From: Siphonodentalium dalli
Lineage: Eukaryota; Mollusca; Scaphopoda; Gadilida; Siphonodentaliidae
Reading direction: 5' to 3'
Length of the DNA stretch: 64,000 bases
Assembly (NCBI GenBank): GCA_032622095.1
Contig: CP136062.1
Location: 197,723,887 to 197,787,886 of the forward strand
This document shows, piece after piece, positions 23,411 to 35,221 of this stretch (position 1 is the stretch's first letter; the number at the start of each line of letters is the position of its first letter). The notes beneath the pieces were generated by a model. It was not told the origin of the DNA. It saw only the letters and a program-made list of their open reading frames with translations, and made no database searches. A program made the position numbers and the translations under genes.

Positions 23411-24769
23411 CAATAACATATCAATGATTCAGTTGAACGTGATTTTATAATATATGTTCATGTCTGGGCGACAAACATGTGTAAATGTCCCTTAGGCGGG
23501 ACTTTCGAGGAAGATATATATTGGTGCTGGCATCGAAACATTCTCCAACCTGGATCTTAATTTATTAAATGAATATAACATCCCACAATCTCCTGCATGA
23601 GAGTAGATTTATATTACCATTGGTCATTTATATCCTCGCACAAATAGGTTCATAATCGACCATTAATATAGGATGCATATTGCATTATAGCAACGTGTTC
23701 CTTATTCATCAGATAAGAAAATGACCGGAATGACCCCAAATTCGTCCATAGCCACCTCGGTAAAATGTTTTGGGTAGACACGTTTTTGGGTGGAGTTTGA
23801 AAAAGTGGTTCGAAATTCTGACCTCATGGGTGGGCGGCCCACCCCAAATATCCACTAGAAACACCCCACCCCTCATGTTGCACACCTGGGGGTACCGCCC
23901 GGAGGGGTGAAAATGTAAATGACCATTTTCGAGAAGAGTAAGGAATTCAGCCAATTTAGCCTAATTAGTTGGTGATCCACCCCAAAATAGCGCATAAAAA
24001 CACCCCCAATCCAGAGATGACCCATTTTGGGACATCAGAATAACTCGGTGACAAAACCCTAAATATCATATCTCAGTTCGATATCTTGAAAAAGATAAGA
24101 GCAATTGATCGACACAGTTTTTGTATAGTAACGTAGCGTAATATGCAAATATGTCAATGTCGTCGTCCCCGGTCGTTTGGTGGCAAACCAAGTTAACGAT
24201 CGATCAGGGCATGTCCGACTTGATAGGAATTGCCTCTTCACTCGATTGAAATCGGTTTCTATTTACTCAACATGAACGCTGTATGTGATGACCGGCAAGA
24301 TTTGAACTCTTAAAGGCACGCCCACAAACCACGAAATTGTCACCACCTACGTTCAAACAGCTGTATCTCCTATAGACGCATACACATGTCTCTCGAATGA
24401 TATACACCCTATATCACGATGTACTAGTTTAATGTGTAGCCCTAACGACGATTCATTTATTAGAGGGATAGAGTAAAAATGAGCTAGTTTTTTACTCGTT
24501 AACATTTAGATAAGATTTCTACAACTCGAACAAACATTGCAAATAAAACAACGCAATAAACAAAACAAAATCACGTCTGCTAATCTCTAATCGTGGTAAA
24601 ACTGTGCCCACCATTCACCGATCTGTTTTATGTGCATTGGAAGTTGGCCCTTTTGTATACATACGGGCCAGTTCAACCACCGGGTTGATCGCGATCGTTT
24701 TTTTAATACTTCCAAGGCTTATCCGTCCCTTTCCATAAATACCAACACTAATGTGCCCATTGCGACCTG
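23411..24769. other. No gene recognised
   Basis: I see no coding feature. 23720-24030 contains repeated CACCCCA-type phrases (GGCCCACCCCAAATATCCAC and GATCCACCCCAAAATAGCGC), suggesting an old duplicated repeat. Confidence 0.4.
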
Positions 24770-24773
24770 TTAA

Positions 24774-25165
24774 CCCTTTACCCAACAAACCGGCCAAAAC
24801 CGGCCAAATAAAGCTTCAACAGCCTAAAATATCTTCGGTCTGTCTCAATAGAACCATACAAATATGGATATCATTGGAACCGGCTCCTTGGCCAGATTGT
24901 GATGGTTACAGTTATGCCCTGTGCCAATGCATTCTCTTATATATGCGAGTCGACCATAGGTCGCCTCGCATATATAAGAGAATGCATTGGCCTAAAAAAA
25001 ATCTTTTTTTAACAATTTTTACCATTTTTTCTTACATTCTTTAACAATTTTATAATTTGTAATGTGTTAAGCCAATGCATTCTCTTATATATGCGAGGCG
25101 ACCTATGGTCGACTCGCATATATAAGAGAATGCATTGGCACAGGGCCCTTCTGTTGGGTAAAGGG
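24774..25165. mobile_element. TTAA-flanked element with two palindromic cassettes
   Basis: The ends CCCTTTACCCAACA and TGTTGGGTAAAGGG are inverted repeats flanked by TTAA (24770-24773 and 25166-25169), the arrangement of piggyBac-type elements. Inside are two 67-bp palindromes, 24924-24990 and 25072-25138. Each reads CCAATGCATTCTCTTATATA, then GCGAG, a central CGACC/GGTCG, and the complement back out. They are separated by an AT-rich spacer with TTTAACAATTTT and TTCTTACATTC phrases. There is no coding capacity. Confidence 0.8.
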
Positions 25166-25169
25166 TTAA

Positions 25170-26700
25170 ATCATATGTTGTTCCAAGAACATGTGTCTAT
25201 CCCCTTTCTTGAACAGGCTAGATAATTGGCGTTCCTTCAATCTTCTGGCAGTCGTCCTGTATTGATAGAGTGCTGGAAAATTGTAGTGAGTCCAGGACTG
25301 AGCTCAGCGGCACGTTCTTTCAGTACCCTGTTCGGTGATGTTATCGGGTCCGGACGCCTTGGAAGGTTTCACTGTCCTCAGTATTTTGGTGACACCATCA
25401 ATGTCTATGCGTAAAGGTGGTACGTCATCTGACACATGGCTGCTCGTGTTGGTAACAGAATTGAATTGTTTATTAGCAAAGTCAACATCTAAGTTGCAAC
25501 ATGCCATACAACGTATTTACACAACATTATACAAACAATACACAACATACATATACATCAATAAATGAGTTCATCATATTATATGATATTGATAATAAAT
25601 ACAAATAATGCTAATACATTTGGGAATATGTTTTCTGAAATGGTAATTCATATAATATTTACATTATATATAATATAATGTAATACTTGCTTCATGGTAA
25701 CTTTATAAACGCTAATTTTAAGAAAATGCTCAATTGGTGTTATCCATGATGAAGACAATTTTTTGAATTGCAGATGTTTAGAAGGTATGTGCTTTTCCAT
25801 AGTTGTGGTTAGGCCTGTTTTGATTGCTGTTTCATAGTTCCTCGATGTTGTTTCATTAACCGTACTTTTGCTGTTGGATTTCGGCTGATAGATAACCTTC
25901 AGACCTCATATATAATATAATTCCAGGATGTTTTACTGAGCATGTAGCACTTCGTTGGTGGGATCTTTTGGTAATGAGGTTTCAAACCATATCCGTTACC
26001 ACCATAGTATGGTCAGAGATCCATGGCACACTGTATGGCGATTTGGCCAGAGATGGGTTGGTAACAAATACAAGATCTAACATGTTTTTTTCTCTGGTGG
26101 GCTCCTTGTGCACGTGCTTTAAGTGGTGTGATCATCTTGTTTCTATGACCAGGTTTTGGTTGTCGTGGTCTTTGCAACTCAGTGGAACATTTGTATTGTT
26201 GTCGTCCCAATTAATATCGGGACAGTTGAAATCCCCTGCTAGGATCATGTCTTCCTGGTGTTTGCACGTGATGGACTGACATCTGCTTCTTTCCGGGGTG
26301 GTATAAAACATGTTCCAACAAGGTCTTTGTTTCCTTTCAACTTCAGTTTCATCCATATCAATCCACAGTCGGTGACGAATTGTGGCTTTCGACTGGGATT
26401 ATGTCGTTTGATACCATCACAAAGAAGCAACCCCCTGTCGTTGCTTCATCTCGGTCTTTCCTATAGATATTATAGCCCTCTGGGAACACTGCCCTTCAAT
26501 CTCTGGTGGATTTCCTGATTTGATCCCTTTCAGCCATGATCGGTCCGGCATACAATGTCTGGCTTTATGTAATTAACAGCTGCATGCTTTTATATTTTAG
26601 GGCTTGCCTTTGATGCTTTGGCAGTTGACTGTTAGTGTGCGCAAGTTCTGTGTTCACGGTATATCAAACACGTTTGTCGAGGCAGAATGATGCTGAGCTT
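25170..26700 (-). pseudogene. Jockey/CR1-like LINE ORF2 fragment, interrupted
   Basis: On the minus strand, broken frames give an endonuclease and the start of a reverse transcriptase. They are PDIV..T (26560s), GYNIYRKDRD (26470), FVTDCGLIWMKLKLKG (26380), ILAGDFNCPDINWDDN (26230, the conserved GDFN motif), DLVFVTNPS and PWISDHTMVV (about 26000-26090; SDH motif). Then, after about 370 bp of unrelated AT-rich sequence (25510-25880), come FANKQFNSV, KPSKASGPDNI (25360), AAELSPGLTTIFQHSINTGRLPEDW (about 25240-25310; in pieces) and LFKKGDRH near 25200. Frameshifts occur throughout. The rest of the RT is missing: it ends at the TTAA-flanked element at 24774-25165. Confidence 0.8.
25510..25880. 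other. AT-rich insertion within the LINE remnant
   Basis: This stretch interrupts the order endonuclease to RT. It contains ACAACATTATACAAACAATA-type repeats and no recognisable ends, so its nature is unknown. Confidence 0.4.
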
Positions 26701-26804
26701 CTACTAGTATGTCTCAAGGAATTTCAATACGTGAGGTGACAAAATCGAGTGTGCTGTTGATCATCGATAACGGCTGGTTGTAGTTGCACACCCTTTCTGT
26801 TGGA

Positions 26805-27110
26805 GTTGTCCAACTGGTAACGCAAACTCTCCAACTGTTGGAAATTTCAAACAACACCCCATAAGGTTGGAAATTTTCAACTGATTCCCTTCAATCCAAA
26901 AGCAGGAAAATATTCGACTATTGTTCTCAAAACAACAAACTCACTCTAAATGGTTGGACTATCAAAATACAATGTATCAGAACAAATTCAGCATTCTTTT
27001 TGTCTGAAATTTCAAATCAATGAGTCAGGCACGAACTGTCCAACTGTTGAACATTTGGATTAAGATGGGAGCGAAACACATCCCCAACCCGATGTCGCGC
27101 CACGTCCCTG
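26805..27110 (+). mobile_element. hAT-like MITE fragment, diverged
   Basis: CCAACTGTTGGAAATTTC, CCCATAAGGTTGGAAATTTT and a right end GCGCCACGTCCCTG match the family of 17722-18769 with strong divergence. The left terminus is not identifiable. Confidence 0.65.
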
Positions 27111-27926
27111 AACACATATATCAAACAGTAGAAGCTACCACGACGAAATATTTACTCATTGAAGGTGGCCTCGAGATGTGTCTTCAGATTATAACTCTGC
27201 CATAGTAATAGGTTGTGGTTGTTGTAAGAGATTTTCCAAATACAAAGGTTTTATATTTCGCCCCGGGCAATAGAGACGACAGAACAGCGTGACCTGTAAT
27301 AGCATTGTGCAATAGTTGGTTTATGACCTGTGTTATGTGAACGATGGTGTACTAACGCCCTATTTATCGTCTTCCACAAATCCCTCTTTACTCAAAACAA
27401 TATACCCCAGAAGGCATATTGAGTACGTTTGTTGGACGCTATGTGTGATCCATGTATAGCTATGTTATATATATATAGGTGGTAATTATCCTAAATGGGC
27501 CTATATGAAATAAATTATGATGTTCAAACGCAAACCTATTTTTATACGCAGAGAAACTACCGTTCGGGAGATGGGACCCTAAGCATGTAAACTCTAAACA
27601 TACCGACCTTACACGCTTCAATCGACAACAAATGGTCAAGGTCTTGCATAATCGACACTTTCACCTACTGTATCTTGTATCTTGGGTAAGACATGGAGAT
27701 TTGTCGCCCGTTCGAAAGTATTTATTAATTTAAAAATGAATATCACCGAAGGGGTGTACCCGTACATGTGTATGTGGACGTTCATATGCATGATATAAAT
27801 ATGTGTGTGATAATACTATGGTATAATTATTAGTGGTATATGATGTATGTGGGACGATTCCCTGTAGATATGTTGTATGAGTGTGGGCATTTTTCATTGA
27901 GTCTCAGGAGTGGATCATTAGTATTT
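27111..27926. other. No gene recognised
   Basis: No supported feature. The segment 27730-27926 may be the 3' UTR of the LINE fragment that follows on the minus strand. Confidence 0.4.
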
Positions 27927-28190
27927 GGGCCTTTTTAGATATATTGATAGATTTACTATGATATTTATGTTGTTTGTATCGAAGAGGTCATGTAATTTAA
28001 TTGTGTACGGTCGGTTGTGATAGTAGGCTTTCAAATATTTCGTTCTGAGGGCAGTTCATGACAAGGTGGTATTCATCGCCGAGTTCCTCCATACAAAGAG
28101 AGCGTCTTCGTTCTGAGTATGTGGTGTTTGTCACGGTGTCAATCCATGGTGGTGAATACGGGGACGTGCTTTCATGCAATGTGCATTGTA
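27927..28190 (-). pseudogene. LINE ORF2 C-terminal fragment
   Basis: Minus-strand translation gives RSLCMEELGDEYHLVMNCP, matching the Cys/His motif (C...GDE.H....CP) at the C-terminus of many invertebrate LINE ORF2 proteins. After a frameshift, IKLHDLFDTNNINIIVNLSI follows, then a short stretch to a stop. This is the usual final stretch of such proteins. The second Cys of the CxxC pair is not seen, so the putative zinc site is incomplete. It is 5'-truncated. Confidence 0.7.
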
Positions 28191-28639
28191 TTTCTTACAA
28201 ACATTTCAACATCGCCGAGCTAGGTTACCAAGATTGATGACATTTTTATTGTAAATCTCAAATTAAGATGAATACGTACATATTTATTTATAGATGAGAG
28301 ATAGACAGTAGGATGAACAACGGGGATCTCATCTTGGAAAAGCTCCTCTCCCTTAATTGATGACCAAATAAATGAAAGGATTACACAACATAACCAAAGT
28401 GATATGTCAAGGCTGAAACAACTCGAACAATAATGATTAGTGAACGTTAGGTTGGTTCGGAGGTAAGAGGAAGGCAATCACAGAAAAATAGGCTAAGTAC
28501 AGGCGAATGTCAATTGAATTATTACTTTCGGAAATAAAGGGACGTTATGTTGACGTAGTCCATGTTGCGCTGTTTACGCGCTGCATTCGTCATATTCTAT
28601 CATCGGGTAGATATATCTCTCCGACGAATTGCATGGAAA
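28191..28639. other. No gene recognised
   Basis: The minus-strand frame 28220-28477 has hydrophobic stretches but no recognisable family, and the context is repeats. I see no other feature. Confidence 0.4.
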
Positions 28640-29105
28640 AAATTGCCATGAGGGTTAATGTGTCTTTGATCATAAACTAGCTATCAAGAAAGGTAGACGT
28701 CATCAGCCTATAATAAGAGACAGCATGTGCCTTAAATGCAGAACCGGTTCTAATATAGAAAATGAGTATCCCTTCATTGCGGAATGTCCACACTATATAT
28801 TTAGTTCTCAGAAATGAACTTTTCCAAATTGTTGGTAGTTATCACAGTAATTTTACAAGTATGTCAAACGATAAGAAATTTAATTGTGTAACGAACAATG
28901 ATAACCCTGACACAAGCGGCAAAATATGCAACGTGGTCCGACGCTTCTTTGATAAACGTTCTGGTTTAATGTTGTCATCTTACAAAAAAACACATGTAGT
29001 AATATAGACATGCTATTTTCACATGTAATTATTTATTAATTGTTGTTTTATTGTGCATTGTATTGTCAGCATACTGCCTTTATTGGTGTTTATGGAAATA
29101 AATCG
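28640..29105 (+). pseudogene. LINE ORF2 C-terminal fragment with 3' UTR
   Basis: Plus-strand frames give DHKLAIKKGRRHQPIIRDS, then MCLKCRTGSNIENEYPFIAECPHY. This is the C..C...E.EY.F..ECP motif of LINE ORF2 C-termini (His replaced by Pro here). Later come KFNCVTNNDN and VVRRFFDKR. A stop lies inside (SSQK*). The 3' region ends GTTTATGGAAATAAA near 29102, a plausible LINE tail. It lies head-to-tail in opposite orientation to the fragment at 27927-28190 and belongs to a related family. Confidence 0.7.
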
Positions 29106-29416
29106 TACATTATCGTATCATGTGCGTATCGGACTTGAAGGTCGATGGCTTATAATAGACTGCATGCAGACGTAACCATCCGGGAATCGGCTCTGATTTT
29201 ATATTCCCATTGCGCCTTCAAATCCAATCATTGTATTGAAATTAGAAACTCCCCTTGTCGTACTTAATTGAAGATCAATTCTTCGAAACAAACTCTCAGA
29301 TATCAACAATTTTCCTACACGCGATGTGTATTGTGAGACTCATTCGCTTGGTCCCGCAATTATCATATAGCATACGCGAGAACGTTGTATAGGTTGTTTG
29401 GAGACTTGGAATTTAA

Positions 29417-29954
29417 CTCTTTCATGACGGGAGCTGCGCTGGCGCAATATTAAAGACCCTGTGCCAATACATTATCTTATATATGCGAGTCGACCATAGG
29501 TCGCCACGCATATATAAGAGAATGCATTGGCCTAACAACTTTTTAACATTTTTTTTATCAATTTTTCTTACATTCTTTAACAATTTTTATCATGTTTTAT
29601 AATTTGTTCTTACATTCCTTAAAACTTTTATCATTTTTATCGTTTTTCTTTCATTCTTTAACAATTTTATAAACTTTCTATAATTTGTTTCTTACATTCT
29701 TTATAAATGTTTATCATTTTTTTCCTACATTCTTTAACAATTGTTATAATTTTTTATTGTTATTATTTCTTACATTCAATAACAATTGTTTTTCATTTTT
29801 TCTTACATTTGTTAACAATCATAAAAAATAATATAAAATTTGTTAGGCCAATGCATTCTGTTATATATGCGAGGCGATCTATGGTCAACTTGCATATATA
29901 AGAGAATGCATTGGCACAGGCGCAAAAAAACAGGAAGCTCCAGTCATGAAAGGG
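29417..29954. mobile_element. TTAA-flanked element with two palindromic cassettes
   Basis: Ends CTCTTTCATGACGGGAGCT and AGCTCCAGTCATGAAAGGG are flanked by TTAA (29413-29416 and 29955-29958). Palindromic cassettes are at 29464-29530 and 29848-29914. The spacer (29531-29840) is a run of about eight imperfect 30-45-bp units, each ending TTCTTACATTC or similar. The same cassette as at 24774 is present, but the outer terminal sequence differs (TCATGACTGGAGCT rather than ACCCAACA). Confidence 0.8.
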
Positions 29955-29958
29955 TTAA

Positions 29959-31602
29959 GGGTGTGTTCACACACAGTAACATTTACCTGTCAGTTTTAAA
30001 AGTCATACGTCGTAGAAACTGTTGTTCATAGGTGGCTATATATTGAAAACTTTTGAATGATACATTTTGGAAGTACCGACTGTCTGTTTTAGAACGTGAA
30101 ATGCCACGAGTTATTGCACGATTGATTCTTGCCTGGTATTTGACAGCTAATATCCAACCATTGTTACTTTTAAAAAACTAAAGGAAACACACATATAGCA
30201 TTGCGCATGTAGTAAACTATGGGGAATATGTACATTATACACCATTAGAAGTGGAATTGTTTACTGACCCACCAAAGCAATCACGTCACATAACGGTCCC
30301 ATGTGTTGAAAATTTCAGTTTCAGAACCCGGAAGTATTTTTTTATTTAATTGTGAAGGCCATTTTGTCAAATTTGGTGCGAGTCGGTCGGGAGTTCCATT
30401 TATAGTTCATGCGCAACACAATAAATATTTAGAAAAGGAAAACAAACGCGCATAAATTGAATTAACGCGAATGCCGATTTATAAAAATACAAGAAAGGAC
30501 AACTTCATTAACTTTAGAGCGTATATTCATTACTTTTTAGATATTATTTGATTTATATCTAACAAATGACAAATGAGAGCTACGTCATTTCAGCTTACAT
30601 ACAAAATGGCCGTCAAAATGAAATATAAAAATACTTCAGGTTCTTATATTATAGTTTCAATAAATACGAAAGGTATGTGGTCGTTATGTGGTGCGATTTG
30701 ATTGTGTAGGTCAGTACACAACTTCCCTTCTAGTGATGTTTAGTATATATATCCACCGCTCACTACCTATATATTGATTACATAAGCCTGAAAATTGCGC
30801 AGGTAACTATAGAGAAGTCATACGGCTAAATGGCGCCATTGTGATTTTTTTTTTAGTGTTTTTTTTATTTTCGTCCATAATGCACCGTAATTTATACAAA
30901 ATGTGTAAGACGGATATGCGTTTTCGCTCTAAAACATCTGTAAACTATCAGAACAAGGCTAGTTTAGAATTAATATAAAAAAAAACAAGTTCCATTTCGC
31001 CCTAAGCTGCACCCCGGTTATCCCACGTCATGAATACTAATTAGTTTGCTTGATCTCATAAACGTAAGGGTGCCATCGAAGTAACAAACGACACAACTTA
31101 GGAAAATGACAGAATTCCCCCACAAAAGGCAATGTTTGCGGGATGGATAAGTAAAATATGTAGCTAATGCTGTCGCTAAAACGGTTTTTGTCCTCTTGGG
31201 GATTTGGCAGAGCCTCGGTAAATACATATGCTAATACCCCCCCTTAAGTACATAAACAGTTTAAGCGACGGCACTAGCTACATATTCTATAGATATAGAT
31301 AGGGTTGTTAAGGTTAGGCACGAGGAATGTTCCAAGACATTTGTCTGACAACAATCCCATGGGAAGCCTGGTGGTTACAATATGCAGAATGGATACCTAC
31401 GTTACTGAAGGCAGATCTCTCGTAGGTAATACATAAGCAGCGTGTGACTGACTTAAAAGCTCCCATTCCTACTCGTTTGTCCTAAATAATCAATATGAAT
31501 GAACCTCGTCTGGAAATGTACAGTTTTAAATTTCTATGTTTGTTTCTCCCATGTTCCGCCCATAAAACAGGCTGAAGCGAGATCCATGATATTTACATTA
31601 CC
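29959..31602. other. No gene recognised
   Basis: AT-rich sequence. I see no coding, RNA or transposon feature. The minus frame 31018-31227 has no known motif. Confidence 0.45.
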
Positions 31603-31608
31603 AGAAGC

Positions 31609-34310
31609 CACGGTGGGGAATCACGTGGTATCATGGTGGGGAATCACGTGGTTTCGACGTTGGTGAGTGCCATGCACTCAAAATGTGCTAACACACAAAA
31701 ACATAATATATGAGAAACAAAACATAATATATGAGAAACAACACATAATATATGAGAAACAAAACATAATATATGAGAAACAAAAACATAATATATGAGA
31801 AACAAAACATAATATATGAGGAACAAAACATAATATATGAGGAACAAAACATAATATATGAGGAACAAAACATAATATATGAGGAGCAAAACATAATATA
31901 TGAGGAGCAAAACATAATATATGAGAAACAAAACATAATATATGAGGAACAAAACATAATATATGAGGAACAAAACATAATATATGAGGAACAAAACATA
32001 ATATATGAGGAACAAAACATAATATATGAGGAGCAAAACATAATATATGAGAAACAAAACATAATATATGAGAAACAAAAACATAATATATGAGAAACAA
32101 AACATAATATATGAAAAACAAAACATAATATATGAGGAACAAAACATAATATATGAGAAACAAAACATAATATATGAGAAACAAAAACATAATATATGAG
32201 AAACAAAACATAATATATGAGAAACAAAACATAATATATGAGAAACAAAAACATAATATATGAGAAACAAAACATAATATATGAGAAACAAAAAAATAAT
32301 ATATGAGAAACAAAACATAATATATGAGAAACAAAACATAATATATGAGAAACAAAACATAATATATGAGGAACAAAACATAGTATATGAGAAACAAAAC
32401 ATAATATATGAGAAACAAAACATAATATATGAGAAACAAAACATAATATATGAGAAACATAAACATAATATATGAGAAACAAAAACATAATATATGAGAA
32501 ACAAAACATAATATATGAGGAACAAAACATAATATATGAGAAACAAAACATAATATATGAGAAACAAAACATAATATATGAGAAACAAAACATAATATAT
32601 GAGAAACATAAACATAATATATGAGAAACAAAAACATAATATATGAGAAACAAAACATAATATATGAGAAACAAAACATAATATATGAGGAACAAAACAT
32701 AATATATGAGAAACAAAACATAATATATGAGAAACAAAACATAATATATGAGAAATAAAACATAATATATGAGGAACAAAACATAATATATGAGAAACAA
32801 AACATAATATATGAGAAACAAAACAATATATGAGGAACAAAACATAATATATGAGGAACAAAACATAATATATGAGAAACAAAAACATAATATATGAGGA
32901 ACAAAACATAATATATGAGAAACAAAAACATAATATATGAGAAACAAAAACATAATATATGAGAAACAAAACATAATATATGAGAAACAAAACATAATAT
33001 ATGAGAAACAAAACATAATATATGAGAAATAAAACATAATATATGAGGAACAAAACATAATATATGAGAAACAAAACATAATATATGAGAAACAAAACAT
33101 AATATATGAGAAACAAAACATAATATATGAGAAACAAAACATAATATATGAGAAACAAAAACATAATATATGAGAAACAAAACATAATATATGAGGAACA
33201 AAACATAATATATGAGGAACAAAACATAATATATGAGGAACAAAACATATTATATGAGAAACAAAAACATAATATATGAGGAACAAAACATAATATATGA
33301 GGAACAAAACATAATATATGAGGAGCAAAACATAATATATGAGAAACAAAACATAATATATGAGAAACAAAAACATAATATATGAGAAACAAAACATAAT
33401 ATATGAGAAACAAAACATAATATATGAGAAACAAAACATAATATATGAGGAACAAAACATAATATATGAGAAACAAAAACATAATATATGAGAAACAAAA
33501 ACATAATATATGAGAAACAAAAACATAATATATGAGAAACAAAACATAATATATGAGGAACAAAACATAATATATGAGAAACAAAACATAATATATGAGA
33601 AACAAAACATAATATATGAGAAACAAAACATAATATATGAGAAACAAAAACATAATATATGAGGAACAAAACAAAATATATGAGAAACAAAACATAATAT
33701 ATGAGAAACAAAAACATAATATATGAGAAACAAAACATAATATATGAGAAACAAAACATAATATATGAGAAACAAAACATAATATATATGAGGAACAAAA
33801 CATAATATATGAGGAACAAATCATAATATATGAGGAACAAAACATAATATATGAGGAACAAAACATAATATATGAGGAACAAAACATAATATATGAGGAA
33901 CAAAACATAATATACGAGGAACTGACTGTTACGAGCATAATATGCTAGTTCATTTTGAAAACAAGTTACCTTGTTTGTTCGGAAATGCTCAGTAGTTTTC
34001 TATAACATTCTGACCAAAGCTTCCAGTCGGAGGTTCGTGTAATACACCAGTCCATACATCTAGGAGAATCCTTCGACTGACAACTTTGGTCAGAATGTTA
34101 GAGCAAACAACTGTGAGTTTGGACGCAGATGATGTATCAGCTTGTTTGAAAAATAGTATAGCATATGCTCGTCGCTGCCAAAATATTATGTAATAAATAG
34201 ATATCCTTGTTTATTACCATTTTTCTCATTTCTGGTCGCGTTTGCCATCGCCTCGGCCATTTTGAATGCGAGATATTCATCAACTAGAAACCATGTGATT
34301 CACCACCGTC
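31609..34310. mobile_element. Foldback MITE expanded to 2.7 kb by an internal satellite
   Basis: The left end CACGGTGGGGAATCACGTGG (with an internal duplication of GGTGGGGAATCACGTGG) pairs with the right end at about 34235-34310. AGAAGC is repeated at 31603-31608 and 34311-34316, directly outside the ends. Inner left arm 33923-34040 pairs with right arm 34075-34190 (ACATTCTGACCAAAG and its complement). All parts match the 406-bp element at 6090-6495 in reverse. The 21-bp satellite sits exactly where that element has a single copy of the motif. No coding capacity is real. Confidence 0.85.
31697..33922. repeat. 21-bp satellite array, about 105 units
   Basis: The unit is AAAACATAATATATGAGRAAC with three common endings (GAGAAAC, GAGGAAC, GAGGAGC) and scattered 22-bp units carrying an extra A. 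Because 21 is a multiple of 3 and the unit has no stop in any minus-strand frame, all three minus frames stay open. This produces apparent proteins of 764, 695, 521 and 217 codons made of SYIMFCF, LIYYVLF and SHILCFV heptads. These are not genes. Confidence 0.95.
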
Positions 34311-34404
34311 AGAAGCACATATGGGTGTATATTTATGAAACAGAAGGCAATCATTTAAACAGCTCTTTGTTACGATGTTGTTTACGTGATATGGCTATAT
34401 TAAT

Positions 34405-34573
34405 GTTATCATCACCATGTGTGTGTCCGAGATCCATATTCAAGTCTCGCTGCCTTTTCTGGGCTGTCTATCGACGAGTCCGAGGACGAGTCCACAGGAC
34501 GAGTCGATAGACAGCCCAGAGAATGCAGCGAGACTTGAATATGGATCTTGGAAACACACAGAGTGATGATAAC
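34405..34573. mobile_element. Long hairpin element, GTTATC ends
   Basis: GTTATCATCACCATGTGTGT, then GATCCATATTCAAGTCTCGC and GCTGTCTATCGACGAGTCC, are mirrored by the complement ending GATGATAAC, with only a few mismatches, around a 15-nt centre. A related short element is at 46375-46473. I see no clear target duplication here. Confidence 0.75.
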
Positions 34574-35040
34574 CAATTTATCTTACAATTCGTCCCATAA
34601 AATGCAATAAATTGCAATAAATTACGGACTTTTCGTAACTATTCTGTCTTATATCCTTATAACATAATATAAAATTAATTTGATTTTCCCTTCTGCATTT
34701 TATCGAATAAAAGATGCGGTCAGTAGCTTTTGATCAAGACCGTACTGAATTACGGGGAATTCCCTACTTCGCTAAAATATAATTTGTCAAATTAGTCCAA
34801 TTCGTACGTTACTTTTCGGATTCCAACACATTTTTGGGTGACATTTTTTAGTTTATTCGGTCCTATCTCCACATTTTGTCCACTTTATTGAAATAAATAT
34901 TGATTATTTTACGTTCGTAGCACACGAATATATTATTTTACGACTTTTAATTGGCTATTTAGACGTTTTATTTTGAAAGCAAGTCAGTTGCTGAAACGCT
35001 CATGCACCAGTTTTTTGCCATCCAGGATACAAGATCGGAA
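34574..35040. other. No gene recognised
   Basis: AT-rich sequence without features. CAGGATACAAGATCGGAAAC near 35025 recurs near 46973, suggesting a dispersed repeat. Confidence 0.4.
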
Positions 35041-35049
35041 ACCGCCTGG

Positions 35050-35218
35050 AGCTTCCTGAATGTTAAAACCCTGTGCCAATGCATTCTCTTGTATATGCGA
35101 TTCGACCATAGGTCGCCTCGTATATATAAGAGAATGCGTTGGCCTAACAATTTTTACATAATTTTTAATATAATTTTAATATAATTTTAATATAATTTTT
35201 ACATAATTTTTAATATGG
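35050..35218. mobile_element. Palindromic-cassette element, fragment
   Basis: One 67-bp cassette at 35076-35142, with three or four substitutions, preceded by GGAGCTTCCTG (the inner part of the terminus seen at 29954 and 59276) and followed by TTTTTACATAATTTTTAATA repeats. The outer TTAA terminus and second cassette are missing. Confidence 0.7.
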
Positions 35219-35221
35219 TTG

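Noticed and set aside
31697-33922. CRISPR array
   Set aside because: Units are contiguous with no unique spacers, and the genome is eukaryotic.
31644-33938. 764-, 695- and 521-codon minus-strand ORFs as genes
   Set aside because: They are translations of the 21-bp satellite in three frames. There is no non-repetitive domain, and frame-shifting 22-bp units are tolerated everywhere.
34470-34520. Hammerhead ribozyme suggested by GACGAGTCC...GGACGAGTC
   Set aside because: The required CUGAUGA and GAAA core elements are missing. The sequence is the tip of the long hairpin at 34405-34573.
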